From: JBPEWY01 sp052032225
Lineage (GTDB): Bacteria > Bacteroidota > Bacteroidia > Flavobacteriales > Flavobacteriaceae
Assembly: GCA_052032225.1 (NCBI GenBank)
Contig: JBPEWY010000083.1
Span: 1 to 64,000, forward strand
Length of the DNA: 64,000 bases
Reading direction: 5' to 3'
Under the pieces are notes generated by a model. The model was not told the origin of the DNA. It did not search any database and saw nothing but the letters and a program-made list of their open reading frames with translations. Numbering within the stretch: position 1 is the first letter of the stretch; every line of letters begins with the position of its first letter. Positions 1 through 8,146 of this stretch are shown in pieces. A program made the position numbers and the translations under genes.

Positions 1-300
1 GTCCTTGTTCACCCTGATCACCTTTCGGTCCTTGTGGTCCAGCAGGTCCAGCAGGTCCTTGCTCACCCTGATCACCTTTAGGTCCTTGCGGCCCAACAGG
101 TCCAACAGGTCCTTGCTCACCCTGATCACCTTTAGGCCCTTGCGGTCCAGCAGGTCCGGCAGGTCCTTGCTCACCCTGATCCCCTTTAGGTCCTTGTGGT
201 CCAGCAGGTCCAACAGGTCCTTGTTCGCCCTGATCACCTTTAGGCCCTTGTGGTCCAGCAGGTCCGGCAGGTCCTTGCTCACCCTGATCACCTTTCGGCC
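1..300 (-). repeat. 54-bp tandem repeats coding for collagen Gly-X-Y triplets
   Basis: Units of exactly 54 bp (18 codons) start at 1, 55, 109, 163, 217 and 271, with only a few substitutions between copies. Successive units alternate at the last variable codons (PVG versus PAG), so neighbouring pairs resemble each other at a 108-bp period. The array continues past the left edge. The plus-strand open frame across it is a by-product of the repeat. Confidence 0.9.
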
Positions 301-673
301 CAACTAAATTTGGAGTAGTAAAGCTTGAGCCATCTGTATAATTGAATGTTATTGTTCCGTCACCATTATTGATTGTAGATTCTATTCCTACTCCATTTTC
401 TCCAGACGTACATAGGTTATTCCACACACTTCCATCAAAATAAAAAACACAATCAACATCAGTATTGTAAACTAATGCTCCTTTAAGAGGAGTAATACTC
501 TGCATTTGAGTATTAGTAACTCGTGTTAAAATAAATGCTTTAGTGGTACTTTCTAACTCTAAAATAGAATTAGAGTCTAAGTTGTTAGGATTATCACCAA
601 TTTTAACTTGAGAAATTGCTATGTGAGAAAAACATAACAATACAAGTAGGTAGTAAAGTTTAGTTAACTTCAT
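1..673 (-). CDS. Secreted collagen-like repeat protein (partial, runs off left edge)
   Basis: An open frame begins at the ATG complementary to 671-673 and stays open to base 1, so the 3' end is outside the window. The protein starts with a signal peptide (MKLTKLYYLLVLLCFSHIAISQ), followed by about 100 residues of non-repetitive sequence with a FDGSVWNNLC segment, as in many flavobacterial surface proteins. From about residue 125 it becomes pure Gly-X-Y repeats with an 18-residue unit, GPKGDQGEQGPAGPAGPQ. Lys-Gly-Asp triplets are known to stabilise bacterial collagen helices that lack hydroxyproline. It is probably a secreted or surface-attached fibrous protein. Whether it carries a C-terminal sorting domain cannot be seen. 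Confidence 0.85.
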   Translation of the reverse strand, partial: MKLTKLYYLLVLLCFSHIAISQVKIGDNPNNLDSNSILELESTTKAFILTRVTNTQMQSITPLKGALVYNTDVDCVFYFDGSVWNNLCTSGENGVGIESTINNGDGTITFNYTDGSSFTTPNLVGPKGDQGEQGPAGPAGPQGPKGDQGEQGPVGPAGPQGPKGDQGEQGPAGPAGPQGPKGDQGEQGPVGPVGPQGPKGDQGEQGPAGPAGPQGPKGDQGEQG

Positions 674-701
674 GGTTTAGGGTTTTGTAAAATTTGGGCA
701 T

Positions 702-728
702 TACTGTTACAGTAACAGTACAAACGTA
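702..728 (-). promoter_or_regulatory. Candidate promoter -7 box plus inverted repeat upstream of the collagen-like gene
   Basis: On the minus strand 721-728 reads TACGTTTG, which fits the Bacteroidota -7 element TAnnTTTG. Immediately downstream, 702-720 is a perfect inverted repeat with 9-bp arms (TACTGTTAC / GTAACAGTA) around one base, so it would cover the expected transcription start. No clear -33 TTG was found. The repeat could be an operator or a 5' mRNA hairpin. Confidence 0.45.
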
Positions 729-805
729 CAACGTTTTGGTTATTAGATTAGTGTATTTTCTATACAAATACTAGAAAAATAGATAAAAAGCATAAAAAAA
801 AGTGT

Positions 806-835
806 TTGATAGTTTAAAATACCTTTTTATATTTG
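806..835 (+). promoter_or_regulatory. Promoter of tRNA-Gly
   Basis: TTG at 806-808 is followed after 19 nt by TATATTTG at 828-835. This matches the Bacteroidota sigma-A consensus TTG-N19-TAnnTTTG. It sits 10 nt before the mature tRNA 5' end. Confidence 0.7.
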
Positions 836-845
836 CGCCTGTTAT

Positions 846-919
<74 letters not shown>

Positions 920-920
920 T

Positions 921-955
921 AAAACCCGAGCTTTTAAAGTTCGGGTTTTTTGTTT
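921..955 (+). terminator. Rho-independent terminator after tRNA-Gly
   Basis: AAAACCCGA (921-929) pairs with TCGGGTTTT (941-949) and is followed by a T-rich tract. Confidence 0.7.
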
Positions 956-1022
956 TTTGCTTTTAACAAAACTTTACCGATTTCTTTTCTGTTTAAATAT
1001 ATCTTCTTATTTTCTTTACACT

Positions 1023-1757
1023 ATGAAAAAACTTGTGTATATAATATTTGTTTTTACTGTTACAGTAGCTGCTCAAGAAACCCACATTATAAGAGGTGAA
1101 GTTTTGTATAGAAATGTAGGTGTGGTTGGCCAAAATGTAATAAATGTTACTTCAGAAAAAGCTACAATAACCAATAAAAATGGAGAGTTTACTATACCCG
1201 CAAAAATTGGAGATATACTTGCTTTTACTGCTGTAAATTACGAATTAAAGACAGTAAAAATAACTCAACAAATACTCGATAAAGGAAGATTGGTTGTAGA
1301 AGTTAAAGAAAAAGTGACTGAGCTTGATGAAGTTGTAGTAACTCCAGAAAATCAAGAGAAGTTTTTAGATGCACAACAAGAACGATTTAAGAAAGTTTTT
1401 TACGAAACAGATAGAAGTACTCAAGTAGAAAATTATGCGTTACCTCAAAGTGAAAGAGGTATGCAATATGGGGTAAATTTTGTAAACATTTTTAAGGCAA
1501 TTTTCAAATCGAATAAGGAAGGTGATAATATTAATAAAACAATTAAACCGAGTAATGTTTTAAGGCAATTGTATGATGATGTGTTTTTTGTGTACTACCT
1601 TAAAATACCTCAGGCTAACATTAACGATTTTTTGTTTTATTGTGATACCAAGTTTGATGATAACAAGTTGTTTAAAAAAGACTCAGAATTTTTTTTAATT
1701 GATTTCTTAGTAACAGAAAGTAAAAACTATTTAAAAACCTTAAATACTGGAAATTAA
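1023..1757 (+). CDS. Secreted CarboxypepD_reg-like domain protein
   Basis: A 244-residue protein starting at ATG 1023, chosen because it begins a clear signal peptide (MKKLVYIIFVFTVTVAAQ); the frame also runs upstream through the tRNA, which is not credible as coding. Residues of roughly 20-105 form the beta-sandwich called carboxypeptidase regulatory-like (EVLYRNVGVVGQNVINVTSE, ATITNKNGEFTI, VTELDEVVVTPE), best known as the N-terminal domain of TonB-dependent receptors. No barrel follows; the rest is helical and unrecognised. The protein is probably periplasmic or attached to the outer membrane. The next gene is a paralogue. Confidence 0.8.
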   Translation: MKKLVYIIFVFTVTVAAQETHIIRGEVLYRNVGVVGQNVINVTSEKATITNKNGEFTIPAKIGDILAFTAVNYELKTVKITQQILDKGRLVVEVKEKVTELDEVVVTPENQEKFLDAQQERFKKVFYETDRSTQVENYALPQSERGMQYGVNFVNIFKAIFKSNKEGDNINKTIKPSNVLRQLYDDVFFVYYLKIPQANINDFLFYCDTKFDDNKLFKKDSEFFLIDFLVTESKNYLKTLNTGN

Positions 1758-1773
1758 AAAGTTAATAATACTA

Positions 1774-2520
1774 GTGTGCTTTATACACGCTTCTGTTATA
1801 GCTCAGCAACCCACTTTTACACTAAAAGGTGTTGTTAATGTAGCACCACAAGATCGAGAAGGCATTACAGTACAGAATGTAAATTCCAACAATGCTACAA
1901 TAACTAACAGTAATGGTTTTTTTTCAATTTCAGTTAAAGAGAATGATACACTAATAATTAGATCTTTACAATTTAGTACTACCAAAATAATTATAAATAA
2001 AAGCCATAAAATAAATCCATTTATAACACTAAATCTGTTACCGAAGGTTAATCAACTTGAAGAGGTTACAGTAATGCCTTATAATCTAACCGGATCTATT
2101 GCACATGATGCAAAGCAAATAAACACTGATAATTATACATTACTTTTTAAAACAGGAATTCCAAATGCCGGAGTTATCTTGCCTACAAAAAATAAAAGAA
2201 AATTATATACAGCTGTTACTTCGCCCAACGGCTTATCAGTAGATTACATTATAAATATTATATCGGGAAGAATTAAACGGCTAAAAAACCGAATTGCTCA
2301 TGAAGAAGCCCAAAAAACCATAAATAGTTTAGCAAATAACTATGAGGATTTGCTTTTGTCTAATACATTCAATCTTAAGCAAGAACACATATATAGTTTT
2401 TTAGATTTTTGTGCTCAAGATGCTGAGTTTAGTAGTTTGTTATCTGACAACAACAATCTAAAACTGTTTGATTTTTTAAAAGAGAAGTGTGAAGAATTTA
2501 AAGCAATAAACAAATTATAA
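1774..2520 (+). CDS. Secreted CarboxypepD_reg-like domain protein, paralogue of preceding gene
   Basis: A 248-residue frame from GTG 1774. It shares the layout of its neighbour: GITVQNVNSNNATITNSNGF, then NQLEEVTVMPYN, then an unrecognised helical half. No ATG lies at the expected position. In-frame codons just upstream read ATT AAA AAG TTA ATA ATA CTA (1753-1773) and would supply the missing positively charged, hydrophobic start of a signal peptide that ends VIAQQ. The true start may therefore be ATT 1753 or CTG 1747, overlapping the stop of the upstream gene. The two genes are probably co-transcribed. Function unknown. Confidence 0.75.
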   Translation: MCFIHASVIAQQPTFTLKGVVNVAPQDREGITVQNVNSNNATITNSNGFFSISVKENDTLIIRSLQFSTTKIIINKSHKINPFITLNLLPKVNQLEEVTVMPYNLTGSIAHDAKQINTDNYTLLFKTGIPNAGVILPTKNKRKLYTAVTSPNGLSVDYIINIISGRIKRLKNRIAHEEAQKTINSLANNYEDLLLSNTFNLKQEHIYSFLDFCAQDAEFSSLLSDNNNLKLFDFLKEKCEEFKAINKL

Positions 2521-2591
2521 CCAGATTTAAAATTTTTTTAGGTAAAACGGAATACATTTTGTTATACATTTACCCATCAATTATTAAAAAT

Positions 2592-3101
2592 ATGAGATTA
2601 AAAGTTAAACTGATATTACTTTCTGTAAGTGTGCTTTTACTCGCTTTCACAGCAGCGCATAAATTTTACGTAAGCGTAACAAATGTTGATTATTCTGAAA
2701 AAGATAAAGCACTGCAAATAACTTCTAGAATTTTTATAGACGATTTTGAATATATTCTTAAAGAACGATATGACTTTACTGCTAAACTTGCCACAAAAAA
2801 AGAACATCCAAAAGCAAATGATTATATAGATAGGTATTTAAAAAGCTTTTTAGAAATAAAAATTAATGGTAAGCCGGTACCCTTAAACTTTTTAGGAAAA
2901 GAATACGATGTAGATATTATGAAATGCTATATAGAAGTAGAAAATATAGACGCACAAAAAATCCAATCAATAGAAGTCTCTAATAAAGTACTTTTTGATG
3001 CTTTTGATGATCAGCAAAATGTTGTCCATATACGATTGAAAGACGACAGGAAAAGTTTTATTTTTATCAAAGGAAATCATAAAGGAATGTTAAACTTTTA
3101 A
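2592..3101 (+). CDS. DUF6702 family protein
   Basis: A 169-residue protein starting at ATG 2592, where a signal-like hydrophobic segment begins (MRLKVKLILLSVSVLLLAFTA). The mature part opens with AAHKFYVSVTNVDYSEKDKA and continues with SRIFIDDFEYIL, the pattern of the flavobacterial DUF6702 family, whose function is unknown. It sits 68 nt upstream of an M1 peptidase, a pairing common in this group, which suggests a shared role in envelope or peptide metabolism. That link is inference. Confidence 0.75.
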   Translation: MRLKVKLILLSVSVLLLAFTAAHKFYVSVTNVDYSEKDKALQITSRIFIDDFEYILKERYDFTAKLATKKEHPKANDYIDRYLKSFLEIKINGKPVPLNFLGKEYDVDIMKCYIEVENIDAQKIQSIEVSNKVLFDAFDDQQNVVHIRLKDDRKSFIFIKGNHKGMLNF

Positions 3102-3169
3102 CAAACCAAACCACAACCATTAAAAGTTAGTATTTTTCGCAATTATCAAGTAAAAACAATTTAAAAACT

Positions 3170-5482
3170 ATGAATCGGTTAAAGTTATGCCTTTTGTCTT
3201 TGGCTTTAATTTTTGGTGCTACAACCTTTGCGCAAGAAGAGAAAAAGCCAGAAAGAAAACCCGGACACACAAACACAAATAAGTTTAGACAGTTGTACCA
3301 AGAGTTTTCTACACCTAATATGTTTAGAACAGCTTCTGGTGCACCCGGTCCTGCATACTACCAGCAGCAGGCAGACTATAAAATGGACATTGAGTTAGAT
3401 GATAAAAACCAACGTTTATCTGGTTTTGAAACCATAACTTACACAAATAACTCGCCAGATGTTTTAGATTACCTTTGGGTTCAGCTCGATCAAAACATGC
3501 GAGCTAAAGACTCTAAAACCCCTTTAATTCAAGACGATGGCGTACAACCGGCAATCCAACCCGGAGGCTTTGTTAACAAATATATGACAGAACCTTTTGA
3601 TGGTGGATTTAATATAGAATTGGTTACAGACACTAATGGTAAACCATTATCATATACCATTAACCAAACCATGATGCGTGTAGAACTTCCAAAACCACTT
3701 AAAACCGGAGAGAAGTTTTCATTTAACATAAAGTGGTGGTATAATATTAATGATCACGTAAATGGTAGAGGTCGTTCTGGGTATGAGTATTTCCCTAAAG
3801 ATGGTAATTATGCATATGTAATTGCTCAGTTTTACCCAAGAATGGCTGTATATAATGATGTAGAAGGATGGCAAAATTCACAGTTTTGGGGAAGAGATGA
3901 GTTTGCTTTACCTTTTGGTAATTTTGAAGTGAATATTACGGTTCCAGCCGATCATATTTTAGATGCAACCGGTAAACTTACTAATCGTAAAGAAGTATTT
4001 AGTAAAGAAATGCTTCGTCGTTACGAGCAAGCAAAAAAATCGTTTGATAAACCTGTTTTAATTGTTACCCAAGAAGAAGCAGAAGCTGCAGAAAAAGGCT
4101 TTTCTGAAAAGAAAAAAACCTGGAAATTTTATGCTGAAAATGTGAGAGATTTTGCTTTTGCAACTTCACGTAAATTTATTTGGGATATGATGGCTGTTAA
4201 AATTGGCGATCGTACCGTAATGGCAGTATCATTATATCCAAAAGAAGGTAACCCGCTTTGGGAAGAATATTCTACCAAAGCAGTTGCAAGCACTTTAGAA
4301 TCGTATTCAAGAATGACGTTTGATTATCCGTACCATAAAGCCATTTCTGTACATGCTAAAAATCAAGGTATGGAGTATCCGATGATTTGCTGGAATTATG
4401 GTAGACCGGATGAAAATGGTAATTATAGTGAGCGTACAAAATTTGGGATGATTAGCGTAATTATACACGAAATAGGACACAACTATTTCCCAATGATTGT
4501 TAACTCAGATGAGCGCCAGTGGACTTGGATGGATGAAGGATTAAATACATTTTTACAATATGTAGCAGAGCAAGACTTTGGTGAAAAATATCCTGAAGCA
4601 ATTGCTCCTCACGATAAATATCCATCAAGAAGAGGACCGGCAAAAAACATAATTCCTTACATGTCTGGAGACCAAGATTATATTGCTCCTATAATGAGTA
4701 AAGGATTAAACACCTACCAATTTGGTAACAATGCCTACGGTAAACCGGCAACAGCTTTAAATATTCTTAGAGAAACCATAATGGGTAGAGAGCTGTTTGA
4801 TTATGCATTTAAAACCTATTCACAACGCTGGATGTTTAAACATCCAACTCCTGAAGACTTCTTTAGAACAATGGAAGATGCATCTGCTGTAGATTTAGAT
4901 TGGTTCTGGAGAGGTTGGTTCTATACAACAGACTATGTAGATATTGGAGTTAAAGAGGTTAAAAAATACTACCTAACTTCTAAGCCAAACAAACAAATTA
5001 GAGAAATGGCAGCCCAAAGAGGTATAGATTTAGAAAGATTACCACCGTTAGTATATTTTGTAGAAGAGGGGAGTGAAGATTTTGATGAAAGCCTTAAAAA
5101 CCAAACTGCAACAGAGGTATCTACCATTAACGAGTATTTAATGGATAACTTTACCGAAGAAGAGCGCAAAAAGATTAAAAACCCTAAATACTTTTATAAA
5201 GTTACTTTCGAGAAACCGGGCGGATTAGTAATGCCTATTATAGCAGAATATACTTATGAAGACGGAAGTAAAGAAATTGTAAAGTACCCTGCAGAAATTT
5301 GGAGGCTTAACGATAAAGAAGTTAGTAAAGCTATTGCATCAGATAAAGAAATAGTTTCTATAGTTGTAGACCCTTACGAAGAAACTGCAGATATAGATAC
5401 CTCTAACAATGCTTGGCCATCAAAAGAAACTAAATCTGATTTTGATGCCTTTAAAGAGAAAGTAAGAGGAAAAGAAGATTAA
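3170..5482 (+). CDS. Secreted M1 family metallopeptidase (aminopeptidase N-like)
   Basis: A 770-residue zinc peptidase with signal peptide MNRLKLCLLSLALIFGATTFAQ. The zinc site HEIGH is at residues 433-437 and the third ligand Glu is at 456 (WMDEGLN), exactly the HExxH-x18-E spacing of M1 peptidases. The exopeptidase motif is divergent (KNQGMEYPMICW in place of GAMEN), as in many Bacteroidota M1 members. It should trim peptides in the periplasm or at the cell surface. It ends just before a strong terminator. The exact substrate is unknown. Confidence 0.9.
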   Translation: MNRLKLCLLSLALIFGATTFAQEEKKPERKPGHTNTNKFRQLYQEFSTPNMFRTASGAPGPAYYQQQADYKMDIELDDKNQRLSGFETITYTNNSPDVLDYLWVQLDQNMRAKDSKTPLIQDDGVQPAIQPGGFVNKYMTEPFDGGFNIELVTDTNGKPLSYTINQTMMRVELPKPLKTGEKFSFNIKWWYNINDHVNGRGRSGYEYFPKDGNYAYVIAQFYPRMAVYNDVEGWQNSQFWGRDEFALPFGNFEVNITVPADHILDATGKLTNRKEVFSKEMLRRYEQAKKSFDKPVLIVTQEEAEAAEKGFSEKKKTWKFYAENVRDFAFATSRKFIWDMMAVKIGDRTVMAVSLYPKEGNPLWEEYSTKAVASTLESYSRMTFDYPYHKAISVHAKNQGMEYPMICWNYGRPDENGNYSERTKFGMISVIIHEIGHNYFPMIVNSDERQWTWMDEGLNTFLQYVAEQDFGEKYPEAIAPHDKYPSRRGPAKNIIPYMSGDQDYIAPIMSKGLNTYQFGNNAYGKPATALNILRETIMGRELFDYAFKTYSQRWMFKHPTPEDFFRTMEDASAVDLDWFWRGWFYTTDYVDIGVKEVKKYYLTSKPNKQIREMAAQRGIDLERLPPLVYFVEEGSEDFDESLKNQTATEVSTINEYLMDNFTEEERKKIKNPKYFYKVTFEKPGGLVMPIIAEYTYEDGSKEIVKYPAEIWRLNDKEVSKAIASDKEIVSIVVDPYEETADIDTSNNAWPSKETKSDFDAFKEKVRGKED

Positions 5483-5503
5483 TTTATACATTAAATATTA
5501 ATT

Positions 5504-5530
5504 AAAGTCGGCTCTTAGAGCCGACTTTTT
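5504..5530 (+). terminator. Rho-independent terminator of the M1 peptidase transcript
   Basis: An 11-bp perfect stem (AAAGTCGGCTC at 5504-5514, GAGCCGACTTT at 5518-5528) with a TTA loop, followed by T's. Confidence 0.88.
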
Positions 5531-5555
5531 TATATATATGTGTGCTAAACTTCAC

Positions 5556-5563
5556 TATATTTG
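5556..5563 (+). promoter_or_regulatory. -7 box of the tatA promoter
   Basis: TATATTTG fits TAnnTTTG and lies 18 nt before the tatA ATG, directly downstream of a terminator. No good -33 TTG is visible at the usual spacing. Confidence 0.5.
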
Positions 5564-5581
5564 TGAACCAAAACACAAAGT

Positions 5582-5854
5582 ATGTTTCTTTTTATAAGCG
5601 GAGCAGAAATAGTTTTTATTCTCTTTATTGTAGTTATGGTTTTTGGTGCAGACAAAATACCAGAGATAGCTCGTGGTTTGGGTAAAGGTATGCGTCAGCT
5701 TAAAGACGCTACAAACGAAATAAAGAGTGAAATTCAAAAAAGTGCCGAAAAGCAAGGCATTGATACTTCAATTACAAAAGAAATTAATCAAGAAATAAAC
5801 AAGGTTAAAGAAGATATAGAAAACGTAACAGGCTCTGTAAAACGTAAACTTTAA
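5582..5854 (+). CDS. tatA: Sec-independent protein translocase subunit TatA/TatB family
   Basis: A 90-residue protein with a single N-terminal membrane helix (ISGAEIVFILFIVVMVFGADK) followed by the conserved amphipathic helix PEIARGLGKGMRQLKDATNE and a charged tail. This is the TatA/B fold that forms the pore for folded twin-arginine substrates. The FGxxKxPExARxxGxG pattern is kept (FGADKIPEIARGLGKG). The stop overlaps the start of the PAP2 gene (TAATG), so the two are translationally coupled. tatC is not in the window. TatA and TatB cannot be separated from sequence alone. Confidence 0.88.
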   Translation: MFLFISGAEIVFILFIVVMVFGADKIPEIARGLGKGMRQLKDATNEIKSEIQKSAEKQGIDTSITKEINQEINKVKEDIENVTGSVKRKL

Positions 5855-6414
5855 TGTTAGAAAAGCTAAACGCATACGACAGAGAGTTGTTTGTATACCT
5901 AAACTCGCTTGGTATTGAGCAGTATGATGGTTTTTGGCTTATTATTACTAATATTTTAACCTGGATTCCCTTATATGCTTTTTTACTTTTTTTAGTACTA
6001 AAAAAGTATCCTAAAAAAGAAGCTTTAGCAATAATTGCAACGGTTGTGGCAGCTTTACTTTTTGTGTTAGCCTTTACCGAAGGTGTAAAGGAATTTGTAG
6101 CAAGATTACGCCCTAATAATCACGAAGAGTTAAAAAGTTTAATTAGGATTTTAAAAACACCTACTAATTATAGTTTTTTTTCCGGCCATGCTTCAACATC
6201 ATTTTCAATAACAGTGCTAGTAGTGTTGTTTTTAAGAAAAAAGCTTAAATACATTTACTTGCTTTTTTTATGGCCAATTTTATTTAGTTTAAGTAGAATT
6301 TATGTTGGGGTTCATTATCCCTCAGATATTGTAGTTGGTGCTTTGGTTGGGACTTTAATAGCAATTGCTTTTTACAAACTTTATTTGGCTAAAATAGCCC
6401 CAAAAATTATTTAA
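5854..6414 (+). CDS. PAP2 family lipid phosphatase
   Basis: A 186-residue membrane protein with about five hydrophobic segments and the three phosphatase signatures: KEFVARLRP, SGHAS and SRIYVGVHYPSD. Members dephosphorylate lipid phosphates such as undecaprenyl pyrophosphate or phosphatidylglycerophosphate at the inner membrane. The start codon overlaps the tatA stop (TAATG). Its 3' end overlaps by 8 bp the convergent methyltransferase gene. The substrate cannot be set from sequence. Confidence 0.85.
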   Translation: MLEKLNAYDRELFVYLNSLGIEQYDGFWLIITNILTWIPLYAFLLFLVLKKYPKKEALAIIATVVAALLFVLAFTEGVKEFVARLRPNNHEELKSLIRILKTPTNYSFFSGHASTSFSITVLVVLFLRKKLKYIYLLFLWPILFSLSRIYVGVHYPSDIVVGALVGTLIAIAFYKLYLAKIAPKII

Positions 6415-7048
6415 CCCTACTTACTGTAAGCCCGTCTCTAATAGGTAATAATACAGTTTCTACTCTTGGGTCTTCTATTAATTTTTTGTTATAAGCTTTT
6501 ATTGCAATTGTGCTTTTATCATTAGGCTTGGGTTCTGTTAAAACTTTTCCGCTCCATAGCACATTATCAGAAAGAATAATACCTCCGGGATTCATTTTAG
6601 AAATTACCAAGTCAAAATAATTTGCATAATTTTCCTTGTCTGCATCAATAAAAACTAAATCAAAAGAATCTGATATTCTTGGGATAATCTCTAGCGCATT
6701 ACCAGTATGTTGTTTGATTTTATCGGCATAGCCCGAAGCTTTAAAATACTTTTGTTGTATGGGTAGAAGCTCTTCGTTATTATCTATTGTGTGTAATACG
6801 CCATCTGCTTTTAATCCTTCTGCTAAACATAAAGCCGAATAACCTGTATAAGTACCAATTTCTAAAATAACTTTCGGAGCTATTATTTTAGACAACATAC
6901 TCAGTACTCTTCCTTGAAAATGTCCGCTAAGCATTCTAGGCTGAAGTACTTTTAAATGTGTTTCTCTGTTTAATTTTTGAAGAAGTTCTGGCTCACTCTG
7001 TGAATGATTTGCAACGTAATTTTCTAATTCTTCTGATAAAAAATGCAT
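6407..7048 (-). CDS. Class I SAM-dependent O-methyltransferase
   Basis: A 213-residue protein of the caffeoyl-CoA O-methyltransferase type. The SAM motif VILEIGTYTGYSALCLAEGL, the acidic LHTIDNNEEL, the FDLVFIDADKENY metal/substrate motif and the GGIILSDNVLWSGKV segment are all present. It is the last gene of the kynurenine operon; its start overlaps the stop of the ACMSD-like gene (TAATG). It might methylate a catechol-like or hydroxylated aromatic such as a 3-hydroxykynurenine derivative, but this is inferred only from context. Confidence 0.88.
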   Translation of the reverse strand: MHFLSEELENYVANHSQSEPELLQKLNRETHLKVLQPRMLSGHFQGRVLSMLSKIIAPKVILEIGTYTGYSALCLAEGLKADGVLHTIDNNEELLPIQQKYFKASGYADKIKQHTGNALEIIPRISDSFDLVFIDADKENYANYFDLVISKMNPGGIILSDNVLWSGKVLTEPKPNDKSTIAIKAYNKKLIEDPRVETVLLPIRDGLTVSRVK

Positions 7049-8130
7049 TACGACAAAATTTTGTTTATAAGTTCTTGCTTTGCTTTCTCATCATCCCCAA
7101 AAAGCCACTGCAGTACGTTATCTTCCCAGATTGCATCACATTGCTCTTGCGTTAAAATGTTACGTTCACGTGCTAAATCTAAAATTTTACCGGGATAAGA
7201 TGATTGCTGCTCGCTTTCCATTTCACCAAGCGGGTAGGGGTCGTCTAAACCAATAATAACCTGTTTTGGTCCTTGGTTTTTAACTAATAGCTCTAAAGAG
7301 CCTGTATCGTGAACTAAAGTATCAAAGAAAATATTTTTATGTCCAACAGCTTTTCTAGGATGGTGCATGCCTTCAAATAAATCTGGTCTGCCATCAAAAC
7401 CTTGAATACGCCTTCCCAGATTAATTTGTGCTAATTGTCCACCGTGTGCAAAACAAACACGCATTCCGGGAAATTTATCTTGATAACCTCTTAAGGTCAT
7501 AAAATGATATGCATCTGCACATTGCGCTAACATCCAGATTAAGTGAAAACGCCAGGCAGTATTTTCTAGTAGAATAAATTTTTCGCCATCGTATGGGTGA
7601 ATTTCTACAGCTAAATTATAATTACTGGCAAGCTCAAAAATAGGTTCGTTTTCTTCATCAAAAATACAACGCCAAGTGCCTATTGTATCCATGTAGTGCG
7701 TAGGCAGGCAAAGCAGGCGCATACCAAGTTCTTCTACACAACGTTCTATTTCCCAAAGTGCACCCCTAATAAAACCCGGATGAACAACAAAACCACAAGT
7801 AAATTTATTAGGATGATCGTGTTGTATTTTGGCATTAAAATCGTTTTGAAAACGCAATGCCATTTTCATCTCTTCCAAGCGCAACCCATTACCGTACAAT
7901 TGTGATAGGTTGAGTACAACAGCATGATCTATATTGTACCTATCCATCCACTCAAGTTTTTCGTTTAAAAAAAAGCTTGAGTCTGTAACAGGTCTGCTCC
8001 ATCCTTTTTGTAGCATGTGTTTACGCTCATCGTCTACCCAGAATATTTCTTTTTCTTTCATAAATCTTGGAATCTCTTCCGGGTAAGGCAATAAATGCGA
8101 ATGTCCGTTTATACGTAATTTACGTTTCAT
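7048..8130 (-). CDS. Amidohydrolase, probable 2-amino-3-carboxymuconate-6-semialdehyde decarboxylase
   Basis: A 360-residue amidohydrolase-2 family protein. Candidate metal ligands are His10 and His12 (NGHSH), His178 (EIHPY), His229 (FAHGG) and Asp296 (GLDDPYP), matching the HxH-H-H-D layout of the zinc decarboxylase ACMSD. ACMSD turns 2-amino-3-carboxymuconate semialdehyde into 2-aminomuconate semialdehyde, steering tryptophan carbon away from NAD synthesis. Neighbouring genes encode the enzymes before and after this step, which supports the call. Length fits the family. Confidence 0.85.
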   Translation of the reverse strand: MKRKLRINGHSHLLPYPEEIPRFMKEKEIFWVDDERKHMLQKGWSRPVTDSSFFLNEKLEWMDRYNIDHAVVLNLSQLYGNGLRLEEMKMALRFQNDFNAKIQHDHPNKFTCGFVVHPGFIRGALWEIERCVEELGMRLLCLPTHYMDTIGTWRCIFDEENEPIFELASNYNLAVEIHPYDGEKFILLENTAWRFHLIWMLAQCADAYHFMTLRGYQDKFPGMRVCFAHGGQLAQINLGRRIQGFDGRPDLFEGMHHPRKAVGHKNIFFDTLVHDTGSLELLVKNQGPKQVIIGLDDPYPLGEMESEQQSSYPGKILDLARERNILTQEQCDAIWEDNVLQWLFGDDEKAKQELINKILS

Positions 8131-8146
8131 ACCGTAAAGTTAGTAT

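Noticed and set aside
5..307. Plus-strand ORF of 100 codons over the collagen repeats
   Set aside because: It is the mirror of the 54-bp repeats; the minus strand gives perfect Gly-X-Y triplets after a signal peptide.
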